Assembly (NCBI RefSeq): GCF_900099905.1 | Contig: NZ_FNEE01000019.1 | Span: 1 to 64,000 of the forward strand | Direction: 5' to 3' | Length of the DNA stretch: 64,000 nucleotides | DNA from: Mesorhizobium muleiense | GTDB lineage: Bacteria; Pseudomonadota; Alphaproteobacteria; Rhizobiales; Rhizobiaceae | Part shown: in pieces, positions 1 to 7,955 of the stretch | Layout: each line of letters begins with the position of its first letter | Numbering within the stretch: position 1 is the first letter of the stretch | The notes under the pieces: generated by a model | What the model was told of the DNA's origin: nothing | Databases searched by the model: none | What the model saw: only the letters and a program-made list of their open reading frames with translations | Program-made: the position numbers and the translations under genes

Positions 1-97
1 GGCTAGAGCGGGATGAATTGAGTCTGAATCGAAAGGGGATTCCCGAAGGCGAGCAAATCTGATTCAACCTGCTGGCTGGGTCAGGAGGCCGGCATGG

Positions 98-1044
98 ATG
101 GGCAAGCCTTACTCGATGGATCTTCGCACGCGGGTGGTAGCGTCGGTTGAGCAGGAGGGCCTGTCGCGACGTCAGGCGGCAGAGCGCTACGGGGTTGGAA
201 TCAGCACGGTCATCCGATGGGTGCGCCGCTTGCGCGAGACGAACAAGCTGACACCTGGCAAGATGGGTGGGCACAGACCGAAGAAGATTGCCGGAGAGCA
301 TCGGGAGTGGCTGTTGGTACGCTGCCGGGCGGCGGAGTTCACGCTGCGCGGTCTTGTGGCCGAGCTTGGCGATCACGGCCTGAAGGTCGATTACCGCTCG
401 GTATGGGAGTTCGTTCACGCCGAGAAGCTCAGTCACAAAAAAAGACGCTGATCGCGGCTGAGCAGGATCGCCCCGATGTGGCGCGCCGGCGGGTCCAGTG
501 GGCAAAGTATCAGGACCGCATCGATCCTTCCCGCCTGGTGTTCATCGACGAGACCTGGACCAAGACCAATATGGCGCCGCTCAGAGGATGGGCGCCGCGC
601 GGCGAGAGGATCAAGGCCAAGGTGCCGCACGGTCATTGGAAGACCATGACCTTCTTGGCGGCACTGCGCCACGACCGTGTCGATGCACCATGGCTGATCG
701 ACGGACCGATCAACGGCGAGCGTTTCCAGCTCTATGTCGACAAGGTTCTCGTCCCCACCCTCAAGCCCGGTGACATCGTCATCATGGACAATCTCGGTTC
801 GCACAAGGGCAAGGCTGTGCGCCGTGCCATCCGCTCGGCCGGCGCCAGGCTGTTCTTGCTGCCCAAATACTCCCCCGACCTCAACCCTATTGAGAAATTC
901 TTCGCCAAGCTCAAGCATTGGCTGCGCAAGGCTGCCAGGCGAACGGTCGAGACCGTCTGTGACGCCATCGGCCAAATCCTCGGCACTGTCACGTCAACCG
1001 AATGCAGAAATTACTTCATCGAGGCCGGCTATGCGCCAACCTAA
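98..1044 (+). CDS. IS630-family transposase, made by -1 frameshifting (orfA + orfB)
   Basis: Catalyses cut-and-paste transposition of the element. The first frame (98-451, 117 aa) carries the N-terminal helix-turn-helix DNA-binding region (DLRTRVV, then RRQAAERYGVGISTVIRWV). The second frame, open to 1044, carries the DDE catalytic core: FIDETW, then IMDNLGSHKG, then LNPIEKFFAKLKHWLR. The frames meet at an A7 run at 437-443 followed by G; a one-base backward slip there joins them into a protein of about 315 aa. The first frame alone would lack all catalytic residues. A stretch of the second frame upstream of about 441 is only a shadow of the first. Programmed frameshifting is usual in part of this family, so this is probably a working arrangement, not decay. 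Confidence 0.88.
437..444 (+). promoter_or_regulatory. Probable programmed -1 ribosomal frameshift site (A7G)
   Basis: In the orfA frame the ribosome reads AAA AAA and then AGA CGC TGA, so orfA stops six bases after the run. Slipping back one base continues as AAG ACG CTG in the orfB frame. No strong stimulatory stem was worked out downstream. Confidence 0.7.
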
Positions 1045-1059
1045 ATTCATCCCGCTCTA

Positions 1060-1499
1060 GCGCTAAAGCTAGCTCGCCGGGCGATGCTGGATTAGACAGC
1101 GCAATTTGCATGACCTTAGAAACGTGGTTTCTGAATGCGTCACACAGGCGAGCACGTCCGCGTTTGCGCGGTCAGCGCCGGCATTGCCGTTCACGGGGAT
1201 CGAAAAGCAGTAGATGCGCCAGTTGCGGCGAACGGCCCTGAAAAGGACTGCTGCTTCCGCTTCGGAAGATCAACACCTAGGCCGCCAAACGTTAGCGCTG
1301 TGCATAAACCCGGCTAGAGTGGATTGAATCGAACGCTTGGTACCCGCCCGAGACCGTCCTCACAGATCGGGGAAGAGCGGCGCGGCCCTGCTCGTTGCAG
1401 ACGTTCGGAAGGTCGCCATAGGTGGGAGGCGGCCGTTGCCGCGAGGTAGTTGCTGCCTGCCCGAGTCGGGACCTGGACAGCCATCAAGGCTTCCAGATG
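1060..1499. other. Intergenic region after the IS; no gene recognised
   Basis: About 440 bases with only short, unconvincing reading frames in all six frames. Immediately after the IS is a small palindrome (CTAGCGCTAAAGCTAG, 1057-1072). Near 1312-1333 is a sequence resembling an IS630 terminus, listed separately. The rest shows no recognised signal. Confidence 0.5.
1312..1333 (+). repeat. Possible solo or degenerate IS630-type terminal repeat
   Basis: GGCTAGAGTGGATTGAATCG resembles the left end of the neighbouring IS (GGCTAGAGCGGGATGAATTG), with the same GGCTAGAG start and a related AT-containing tail. No matching opposite end or transposase fragment was seen nearby. It may be a remnant of an older insertion or a preferred landing sequence. 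Confidence 0.35.
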
Positions 1500-2324
1500 T
1501 CATTCCACTACCCGAGCGGTTTCGACATCGATTTCGTCGTGAATTTTCTCATCATGACGGAAACTGATCCAGCTGATCGGAATGGAGGCGAGATAAAGGA
1601 CAGTCAGAACAACCAGAAACTCGCTGGGGTAGAGCACGACGGCCGCAACTAACCCTGCGACTGCTAAGAACAACGCGATCATCATCCACTTGGGGACTTG
1701 GCAAGCCCACTTCTTCCCGGAAAAAGTCGGGATCGTCGAAACCATCAAGAAAGCGATCAGAGCTGCGTGCAGCCCCGCAATCTGAACAGTTGCAGGTGTC
1801 GGCGGAGCCAGCGATATGGGCAACAAAACCGTTAGGGCAGCGGCCGGTGTCGGCATCCCAGTGAAATACGCTTTCTGCCATGCCGCTGCTGCCGAATTTG
1901 ACTGCGCATTGAAGCGCGCCAGGCGCGCGGCCGAAGCAAGAGCGAATGCCATTAGGCACAGGCTGAACGGGCCGGTCATCAATGCCTCGCCCCAAAAGAA
2001 AAGCAGGACGATCGGCGCTACGCCGAAGCTAAGAAAATCCGCAAGACTGTCAAATTCGGCTCCGAACTGTGACGACGCATGCAATCGCCTCGCCAGACGG
2101 CCATCAAGACCGTCGAGCACTGCTGCCACGACGATCGCCAACAGTGCGAATTCGAACTCGTTTTCGATCGAGAAGCGAACGGAAGCCAAGCCCGAGCAAA
2201 GCGCCAGCGCTGTTATGGCATTGGGTATCTGCTGGACAAGTCGAGAATGTGTTTTGCGGCCATCCGATAGCGTGTTCTTGCCGTCGTTCAATGCCGCGTC
2301 GGCCGACTTGCGTTCATTCGCCAT
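1500..2324 (-). CDS. pssA: CDP-alcohol phosphatidyltransferase, phosphatidylserine synthase-like
   Basis: Integral membrane enzyme of the family that condenses CDP-diacylglycerol with an alcohol; the closest-looking type is phosphatidylserine synthase, the first step toward phosphatidylethanolamine. The family signature D-G-x2-A-R-x8-G-x3-D-x3-D is complete: D74, G75, A78, R79, G88, D92 and D96 in the 274-aa product. Several hydrophobic helices follow. The ATG at 2324 is preferred over the longer frame because AAGGAAGA lies just upstream and the longer version would run into the preceding gene. That gene ends 32 bases upstream on the same strand, suggesting co-transcription. The acceptor alcohol cannot be read from the sequence, so serine is the likely but unproven substrate. 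Confidence 0.82.
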   Translation of the reverse strand: MANERKSADAALNDGKNTLSDGRKTHSRLVQQIPNAITALALCSGLASVRFSIENEFEFALLAIVVAAVLDGLDGRLARRLHASSQFGAEFDSLADFLSFGVAPIVLLFFWGEALMTGPFSLCLMAFALASAARLARFNAQSNSAAAAWQKAYFTGMPTPAAALTVLLPISLAPPTPATVQIAGLHAALIAFLMVSTIPTFSGKKWACQVPKWMMIALFLAVAGLVAAVVLYPSEFLVVLTVLYLASIPISWISFRHDEKIHDEIDVETARVVE

Positions 2325-2356
2325 TGTCGATCTTCCTTTTTCTCTGCCATCCCCTG

Positions 2357-4102
2357 CTATTCGCTCGAGATTGGTTCCGGTTCTGCGACGCAGCCAATGC
2401 CGCCCTCGCAAATATTCGGACGCGAGTTCGTCAGCGTAACCAGGAGGTCAAGCCGCTGGCGACCCTTTTGAATCGTTGGATCGACGGAGTGCCAAGCGGG
2501 ACGATTGGAGAACAATCCGAGGATATCGTCTGTTACGAACTGAAGCTGCGATGTAAGGCCGTGAAGGAGGGAGCTTTCGTATCGAGCCGATATTTCGGAT
2601 GGTCGGTACCCCATCAACTCCAACAGCGTTGGCGCTATCGCAAAATGAGTGGCCATGTTCGGATATTGCGTGGCGACTTTCTCAAAGCGGGCCCGAAGCT
2701 CCTCATCCCCGGTTGAAACCAACATTGGAACTATGGCTTCGTTCGGGTCTACATTCGTATATGAACTGCAGTGCGTGAGACGGCCGGCGCTGAAATTTTG
2801 TCCATGGTCCGACGTGTAAATCATCGTTGCGTCCCTCCAGTCGGCCCCATCGATCAAACGGGACAAAGTGCGGTCTGTCGACCAGCGCACCGCGTTTGCA
2901 TAGGATTGAAGCGTCCCTGAGGTGCCGGCGTCGGATGCAAACTCCGCAGGCGACCCGTCACTGTAGGGGAAATGCGCGCCATTCTTGTTTGCGTAGATAA
3001 AAACAGGATCGCCGACGCTCATTTCCTTGAGCACGATATTAACGAGTTCATCGTCGAGATCATGCGTTCGAATTGCATTGTCCAACTTGTAGAATCGGTC
3101 GATCGAAATCGCTTCGGCGGGCGTCATGTAGTTTTGCAGTTTGCCATAGACGGTGACGAAACCTGCCTGGGCGTCTATGAACACGGTGCGATAACCTGCC
3201 CTCTTTGCATACTGCCAAACTGTCGGGCTCGCCTTGACTGACTGGACTAGATTTCGAGTATAGGCCATGAAGCGAAGCAATGCGTTCGATTGAAGAGAAC
3301 AATTCGAGCCGGACACAGCGGGGCCAAAATCAATCAATCGGCTTCTGAGTTCGGCCAGTTGCGGAGTGACGGGGTTACGGGGCTCAAGACTTACGAAGTC
3401 GGACCGAATGCTTTCGTCGACCAGCAGCACGATAGCCCGCGCCTGTTTTCGTTCCGGCGTCATGGATACGATTTCCCGCTCCGGGAACGTTCCACTGTTC
3501 AACTTGTAAGCTGCGATCGCTGCCAGGGACAGTGGCGAGAACTGCTTTGGCAACGCTTCTGAACCTTTGCCCTCTCGATAAATAACCACGCCCGCAATGA
3601 GGACGATCGGCAACATGGGCACTAGTGGTGACCAGTATCTGGTCTTACGTGTCGCCAGTGGCGGAAGGGAGGGGGGCATGGCGATTGCGACAACACCCAA
3701 TATCGCGACAGCGACCGACCACCAAATCGCGTTGGAATAAAATTCGGACGCCCTGTGAGCCTCGTGACGGACCGTCCAGAAATTGAGAACGTCGAAGATG
3801 AAGAACTCGGACCCTTGGACAAGGTAATAGCCATAGGCTGCGGCGCTTGATATCGCGAGGGGGACGGCCCACAGGAGCCGAATGATCCAGTTGGGATGAA
3901 AGGCAGCGGCCAACACTGCCAACACAGAGATGACCCAGATGATGCTGAAGATCATCAAGGTCAGCTGGCGCTGATCGTCAATGAGCAAACGGATGCGGTC
4001 GATAAAGCCATGATTGGTGAGGAGGATCACTGCGAGCAGCAACGCGCATTTCAGGGCAAGAAGTGCCCCCCTTGTCGCATTGACACCGCCTTGCCTCCCC
4101 AT
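2357..4102 (-). CDS. Membrane sulfatase/phosphoethanolamine transferase-like protein
   Basis: A 581-aa protein with four or five N-terminal membrane helices (within residues 10-175) followed by a periplasmic alkaline-phosphatase-superfamily domain. Metal-site motifs are visible: LVDES (D229, E230), a Ser-rich nucleophile region SGSNCSLQS near 264-270, KNGAHFPY, and TSDHGQNF near 430. This is the layout of EptA/MCR-type enzymes, which move phosphoethanolamine from phosphatidylethanolamine to lipid A or other glycans. The nucleophile here would be Ser rather than the usual Thr. GGGAGGGA precedes the ATG. The downstream phosphatidylserine-synthase-like gene could supply the donor lipid pathway. 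Sulfatase-like or phosphoglycerol transferase activity is an alternative. Confidence 0.72.
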   Translation of the reverse strand: MGRQGGVNATRGALLALKCALLLAVILLTNHGFIDRIRLLIDDQRQLTLMIFSIIWVISVLAVLAAAFHPNWIIRLLWAVPLAISSAAAYGYYLVQGSEFFIFDVLNFWTVRHEAHRASEFYSNAIWWSVAVAILGVVAIAMPPSLPPLATRKTRYWSPLVPMLPIVLIAGVVIYREGKGSEALPKQFSPLSLAAIAAYKLNSGTFPEREIVSMTPERKQARAIVLLVDESIRSDFVSLEPRNPVTPQLAELRSRLIDFGPAVSGSNCSLQSNALLRFMAYTRNLVQSVKASPTVWQYAKRAGYRTVFIDAQAGFVTVYGKLQNYMTPAEAISIDRFYKLDNAIRTHDLDDELVNIVLKEMSVGDPVFIYANKNGAHFPYSDGSPAEFASDAGTSGTLQSYANAVRWSTDRTLSRLIDGADWRDATMIYTSDHGQNFSAGRLTHCSSYTNVDPNEAIVPMLVSTGDEELRARFEKVATQYPNMATHFAIAPTLLELMGYRPSEISARYESSLLHGLTSQLQFVTDDILGLFSNRPAWHSVDPTIQKGRQRLDLLVTLTNSRPNICEGGIGCVAEPEPISSE

Positions 4103-4149
4103 TCCCTCCCCCTTCTCTGTCGCCCAGCATTGGCCACGCTTTGGGGTGT

Positions 4150-4344
4150 TCAGGCGGGGAGTCTATCGTCGGCTAAGTTTTCGGGAAGTTCACAATATGA
4201 CAGATAGATGACGTTGTCGGACAGCAGAAAGGCGGTGCCTATAAGCCATGCACCAAGCAAAGGGAGTAGAAGCAGGCCTAGCATCAGCCCGATGGGGAAC
4301 AGGATACCTGCGCGACGTCCTCGGACGCCTCTCTGACGGACCAC
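4150..4344 (-). CDS. Possible small membrane protein, 64 aa
   Basis: Not recognised. The frame begins with GTG, has a strongly hydrophobic stretch (AGILFPIGLMLGLLLLPLLG, about residues 12-31) and an acidic, Cys-containing tail (YLSYCELPENLADDR). It ends 47 bases before the transferase gene on the same strand, which fits a small first gene of that operon. No clear ribosome binding site was seen, so it may be chance. Confidence 0.35.
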   Translation of the reverse strand: MVRQRGVRGRRAGILFPIGLMLGLLLLPLLGAWLIGTAFLLSDNVIYLSYCELPENLADDRLPA

Positions 4345-4612
4345 GTGCGGACGGAATCATGTAGGCGAAGACATTACGGTTCAAAGTCTGGAACGAAGCA
4401 GGCCTGCGCGGCGTCGAACACCGCTCACCTTCGAAAAGCACCTGGCCATGTTGGGGTGGACGTCAGAACAAAGCGGGTCCGTTGCCGCAGGTCGCAGAGA
4501 CTGCACGTGTGCTCAGGGTTGGAGGCCGGCGCATTGCGGAAGGTGGCTCGCCACTTTCCGATGGCGGGCGGATTCGAAAACGATGCCCGCATTCCGGGAT
4601 GCAAATTCGAGC

Positions 4613-4987
4613 CTACTGCGACAAGGACTTCAGGTATGCGACAATATTCTGTCGGTCCTCAGGCTTGGACACGCCCATCGTCATCGTCGTTTTCGGAACA
4701 ACCTCGCGGGGCGCCGCTAGAAACCGGTCGAGCGTTGCCTCGTCCCATACCAATCCGGACGACTTCAGGGCTTCCGAATAACGGAACCCCTCCATAGATC
4801 CGGCGGGCCGTCCGACAATGCCGCCGAGGCCGGGGCCGGCTTTTCTCTGGTCGGCGGTTGAATGACATCCTGAGCAGCGTTGAAACGCTCTTTGCCCCAG
4901 CGCAGCATCTCCCTCCGCAAAGGCAGGGACAAATACCGACAGAAGGGCCAAGGCAGAGGACGCGACGCTGAGCAGAATTCTTTTCAC
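4613..4987 (-). CDS. Periplasmic class I cytochrome c
   Basis: A 124-aa exported electron carrier. From a GTG at 4987 the product starts MKRILLSVASSALALL and has a signal peptide cleaved near FAEG. The haem-binding motif CSGCH (C38, C41, H42) and a distal Met (M102 or M104, in KTTMTMG) give His/Met ligation as in cytochrome c2/c550. The frame is open for another 105 codons upstream, but that part is Arg-rich and lacks a signal sequence, so the internal start is preferred. It stands alone; its redox partner cannot be inferred. Confidence 0.85.
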   Translation of the reverse strand: MKRILLSVASSALALLSVFVPAFAEGDAALGQRAFQRCSGCHSTADQRKAGPGLGGIVGRPAGSMEGFRYSEALKSSGLVWDEATLDRFLAAPREVVPKTTMTMGVSKPEDRQNIVAYLKSLSQ

Positions 4988-5557
4988 GCTAATTGTTCCC
5001 GAATTGGACGGCCAAAAAGCCCGACCGGAAAAGCTTAGTGAAGAGATGATCCGACTTCGATTTGCTCGGGCTTCTATCCGGCGACGATAACCTCTGTGCC
5101 AAAGTCGGATTAGCTGGCGTTCGTTGCATAAGCCCAGAAGTGCGATTTCTAAGTACGCAGTTCCGATCGGCGAGCACGCCGCTCCAATTCGGCGAGCGCG
5201 CGCAGGTAAAGCCCCTCGAACAAACAACGTTGGAAGGGAAATCCCCTGAGGCACAGGCAGGCCCGGCGAACTTCCGCGATCACGCCATAACCGATCTGGC
5301 AAACTTTGCTACGCTTCCTTCGTGGCGAACCCCAACGCCGCCTGGCCGGCGCCAACCTCGGCAACCCCACCTCCCCCGCTCCCTGCGGCGCCGGCCATCT
5401 TTCCGCTGATGCATGTCGCGCAAAAGCACGTCCTCGGGCTGGAACCGAGGGTGCGCAGCGTTTTGCAATACGGCGTGCATAACTTCAAAAAACTAAGCGC
5501 GCCGCATGCGTCGCATGAGTCCATTCCAGCGCGACGCGCTTCAGGCAGCTACATCGG
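4988..5557. other. Intergenic region; no gene recognised
   Basis: About 570 bases between the cytochrome c gene and the DUF982 gene. The open frames here overlap one another and have no family resemblance or ribosome binding site. A GGAAC at 5452 followed by CGTT at 5460 is too closely spaced to be an EcfG promoter. Confidence 0.5.
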
Positions 5558-5860
5558 TTACGCAGTCACGCCACCGCGACCGGTTTTCTGTGCCGTCATC
5601 CAGGGCATTGCCGCAGAGACGTCCTCAAGGATCTTGGCCGATCTCGCGAAGCCGGCGAAGGCCTCGCGTGCAACTGAAATGGGAACCTGGCCATCATAGG
5701 CGCGCTGGCAGGCGCGGAAAGCCGTGTCAAAGATCGGCCCTCTGCGATTGTTCGGCCATTCCTGCAGGAACTCGAAAGCATCAGCCAGGCATTCGATTTC
5801 CTCCACCATGAACTCCCCTTTCCTGACGAAAACAGGCCGGTCGAAAGTCCTGTCGTTCAT
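5558..5860 (-). CDS. DUF982 family protein
   Basis: A 100-aa soluble protein of a family largely confined to rhizobia and of unknown function. Its core matches the family: EEIECLADAFEFLQEWP, then RGPIFDTAFRACQRAYDG, a WP followed by a small alpha-helical region. The ATG at 5860 is chosen over one 12 bases upstream because GGAGG sits six bases before it. No EcfG-like promoter was found upstream, although it lies next to the stress-linked genes. Confidence 0.8.
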   Translation of the reverse strand: MNDRTFDRPVFVRKGEFMVEEIECLADAFEFLQEWPNNRRGPIFDTAFRACQRAYDGQVPISVAREAFAGFARSAKILEDVSAAMPWMTAQKTGRGGVTA

Positions 5861-6536
5861 TAGAACCTCCATTCAACTGAACGAGTGTTTGAGCTTCCAC
5901 GAGAGCCGCGAGCGACGGCTGCGGAAAATATGTGAAGCGCCCTTTTTGCTGTCAAGGAAGGGCTGAAGCAAAACGCCTCGCAGGACAGAGACGGCATGCG
6001 GAACGTCGCTCTGTGCCGCTGCAACCTCCAACCGAGGACGGTCTGAACGCCATCGCTCCCGATGAAACCGAACTCTCGCAAAGGCCGTCGGCAGCATCGT
6101 CACGCCGGAAGGCCTGGACAACAGCAGAAAAGCCCGCGCCCTCGGGGAGAAGACGCGGGTTGACCGGAGCTACCGATCTCGCAGCATTGTATGAGGGGAC
6201 AATACTACGCTGCTGGCACTAAACTTTCGTCGCAGGACAGTGTTCCAGCCTCACAGGCTGGCGCAGGCAAAAAAAGTCCGCCGTACCCGCAGGTGCGACG
6301 GGGCGATCAAGCGGTCACCAAGCACGGCTTGGGGGCTGAGATGTGCCCGGTGCGCGCGGACCGAGAAAAATCATTCGCGTGCCGGCTGCCCGGCGTCTAC
6401 CAACCGCCAGTTGGAACAGTGGGCCGAACGGAGAGCCCGCGCCTCTGCTGGAACAAGAACACGGCCTATTCGGCGCGCTTGCTGGCTCAGTCCGGCGCGC
6501 GCCTGGACGCGGCTTCCGCGCCCGGTCAATTCGCTT
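5861..6536. other. Long intergenic region upstream of a DUF1236 gene
   Basis: About 675 bases without a credible gene. A short GC-rich inverted repeat (CCCGCG at about 6133, CGCGGG at about 6153) could form a small hairpin. Two GGAAC words (near 6412 and 6450) lack a properly spaced -10 element. The useful signal is at the right edge, where an EcfG-like promoter begins. Confidence 0.5.
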
Positions 6537-6561
6537 GGAACAAAACATTCCAGAGGTGGTT
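6537..6561 (+). promoter_or_regulatory. EcfG/RpoE2-type promoter upstream of the DUF1236 gene at 6601
   Basis: GGAAC at 6537-6541 is followed after 16 bases by GGTT (6558-6561), matching the alphaproteobacterial general-stress-response pattern GGAAC-N16/17-cGTT in the -35 and in the TT of the -10. It ends 39 bases before the chosen GTG start. Confidence 0.65.
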
Positions 6562-6600
6562 TTCCCCATGAAGGGACAGACTTTTCGAAGGAGACGTCTC

Positions 6601-7302
6601 GTGAAAAAAGTTCTGATCACCAGTATGCTGGCCATAGGCGTTGGCTGTGGCGCAGCATTCGCTCAGGAACAGCAGCCGGCCCAAAGCCAGTCCGGCACCG
6701 ACTGCCCGGCCGGCTCGGCCGGTTGCCCGGAAGGTGCGATGGGCGAACAGGGTAAGGCCGGCGCCACCACCGAGGAGCAGGCTCAAGGCAAGGCGAAGAT
6801 GAAGACCGACGAGCAAGCCCAGGGTAAAGCCGGCGTAACCACCGAGCAGCAGACTCAAGGCGAGGCTGGCGCCACAACCGAGCAACAGGCGCAGGACAAG
6901 GCCAAGACGCAGACCGAACAGCAGACCCAGGGCGAGGCCGGCGCCACCACCGAGCAACAGACTCAGGGCGAGGCCGGTACTGCCACCGAGCAGCAGACCC
7001 AGGGCACTACTCAGTCACAGGATGAGACGGAGACCGGCGCGATCAGCAATGTGACCGTTGAGCAGAAAACGCAAGTCACCCAGATCCTCAAGCAGGAAAA
7101 GGTCGAACCGGTTGCCGACGTCGACTTTGACATCTCAGTCGGTGTCGAGGTTCCGCGGCAGAGGGTTGAACTGCGTCCTCTGCCACGGCGAATCATCGAG
7201 ATCGTCCCAGCTTACGAAGAGTACCAGTATTTCGTGTTGGCCGATGGCCGTATCGTCATCGTCGACCCGGATACATTCAAGATCGTCCTTATTCTGACCT
7301 GA
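6601..7302 (+). CDS. Exported DUF1236 protein with Gln-rich tandem repeats
   Basis: A 233-aa exported protein of unknown function. AAGGAG with seven bases of spacing picks the GTG at 6601; the product starts MKKVLITSMLAIGVGCGAAF with a signal peptide cleaved near FAQE. Residues about 50-140 are 12-residue repeats like TTEQQTQGEAGA, hydrophilic and probably disordered. The C-terminus is a DUF1236 domain (EPVADVDFDISVGVEVPR, then EYQYFVLADGRIVIVDP). An EcfG-like promoter lies just upstream and a strong hairpin lies 19 bases after the stop, so it is probably a single-gene stress-induced unit. A cell-envelope role is an inference. Confidence 0.82.
   Translation: MKKVLITSMLAIGVGCGAAFAQEQQPAQSQSGTDCPAGSAGCPEGAMGEQGKAGATTEEQAQGKAKMKTDEQAQGKAGVTTEQQTQGEAGATTEQQAQDKAKTQTEQQTQGEAGATTEQQTQGEAGTATEQQTQGTTQSQDETETGAISNVTVEQKTQVTQILKQEKVEPVADVDFDISVGVEVPRQRVELRPLPRRIIEIVPAYEEYQYFVLADGRIVIVDPDTFKIVLILT
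6751..7011 (+). repeat. Tandem 36-bp coding repeats in the DUF1236 gene
   Basis: About seven imperfect units encode variants of TTEQQTQGEAGA, with some units reading QAQGKAKMKT or QAQDKAKTQT. The near-identical DNA of adjacent units implies growth and loss by slippage, so the length is likely to vary between strains without breaking the frame. Confidence 0.8.
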
Positions 7303-7320
7303 CGCCCTAGTTCGGGCTAA

Positions 7321-7356
7321 ACGAGGGGTCCGCTGCCCCCACGGCGGACCCCTCGT
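7321..7356 (+). terminator. Strong hairpin, probable terminator of the DUF1236 gene
   Basis: A perfect 13-bp stem (ACGAGGGGTCCGC at 7321-7333 pairing with 7344-7356) around a 10-base loop. No long U tract follows, so termination may not be purely intrinsic. Confidence 0.7.
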
Positions 7357-7596
7357 CTGCATGACCAGTCTCTGCCACCGAAGGCACGGCTATTACGCCT
7401 TTTCAAACTGACAGGCTTTCTGCGTGTCGAGGTTCCTTCCAGCCGCTTCCCACCTGGATACATCTGGACGGCGTCCTCCCTGCTCAAAAGGCCTGAGCTA
7501 GGACTTCGGTCTGGCCGCTTGCCGACCATGGGCTGGCCCAGGCAGTGCTTTGGTCCGGGACCGCTATGGCAAAAGGCTGAAATGGGGGAGTTTGTA

Positions 7597-7622
7597 GGAA
7601 CCGAGCTCCTGCTGGCGTCGTT
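7597..7622 (+). promoter_or_regulatory. EcfG/RpoE2-type promoter for the 30-aa peptide gene
   Basis: GGAAC (7597-7601), 17 bases, then CGTT (7619-7622): a full match to the GGAAC-N16/17-CGTT consensus. The -10 lies 30 bases before the ATG of the small gene, an ideal distance. Confidence 0.75.
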
Positions 7623-7652
7623 GCGATGCCGACACCGTGACAGGAGGCTGCA

Positions 7653-7745
7653 ATGGACCCCAGCATTCACCAGGCACGTTGGCTGCTTTTTCCGATATTT
7701 GGCCTGGTGTTCGGGGTTGCAGCCGTTGGGCTTTTCATCGGCTGA
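7653..7745 (+). CDS. 30-residue single-pass membrane peptide (paralogue of 11498-11590)
   Basis: ATG at 7653 is preceded by AGGAGG with five bases of spacing. The product is 30 aa: a polar head MDPSIHQARW, then LLFPIFGLVFGVAAVG as a single hydrophobic helix, ending LFIG. It shares HQARWLL-x-P-x-F and its exact length with another small gene in the window on the opposite strand. Each has its own EcfG-like promoter, ribosome binding site and hairpin. Because two copies keep sequence, length and signals, this is very probably a real gene although too short for routine callers. Function unknown; a stress-induced inner-membrane peptide that binds or tunes a membrane partner is a guess. Confidence 0.8.
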   Translation: MDPSIHQARWLLFPIFGLVFGVAAVGLFIG

Positions 7746-7805
7746 TGAGGTCCACCGATGAAGGCAACGCACTCGCGCAGTCATGAGTCCCTTCCTGCGC
7801 CAGCG

Positions 7806-7842
7806 AGACCCACCGGTTCTCCCCCTTGAGACTGGTGGGTCT
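7806..7842 (+). terminator. Hairpin downstream of the 30-aa peptide gene
   Basis: AGACCCACCGGT at 7806-7817 pairs with ACTGGTGGGTCT at 7831-7842, 11 of 12 positions. It begins 60 bases after the stop, closing the single-gene unit; it is followed by TGACAC rather than a U run. Confidence 0.6.
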
Positions 7843-7955
7843 TGACACAGCCCGATCATGGCGAAAGCCTGACAAATCGGTGCAGTTCAGAAGATTGGCT
7901 TGGGCGAAGGATTGACTTGGGCGAATTCGAAATAGGCAGAGATGCAACATAGGGT

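Larger units (their letters stand above)
4..1059 (+). mobile_element. IS630-family insertion sequence, apparently complete
   Basis: A 17-bp perfect terminal inverted repeat (3-19, CTAGAGCGGGATGAATT, against its reverse complement at 1044-1060) brackets a two-frame DDE transposase. The repeats lie next to TA dinucleotides (4-5 and 1058-1059), the target duplicated by IS630 elements. Both ends and both reading frames are present, so the copy looks intact. Family assignment rests on the transposase motifs and the TA target; the named IS type cannot be given without a search. Confidence 0.9.

Noticed and set aside
217..436. Separate gene start at 217 for the second transposase frame
   Set aside because: This part of the frame is the shadow of orfA; homology begins only after the A7 run.
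5452..5464. GGAAC followed by CGTT in an intergenic region
   Set aside because: Spacing is 3-4 bases too short for an EcfG promoter and no gene follows.
6411..6475. Two further GGAAC words upstream of the DUF1236 gene
   Set aside because: No TT at the right distance from either; only the site at 6537 fits.
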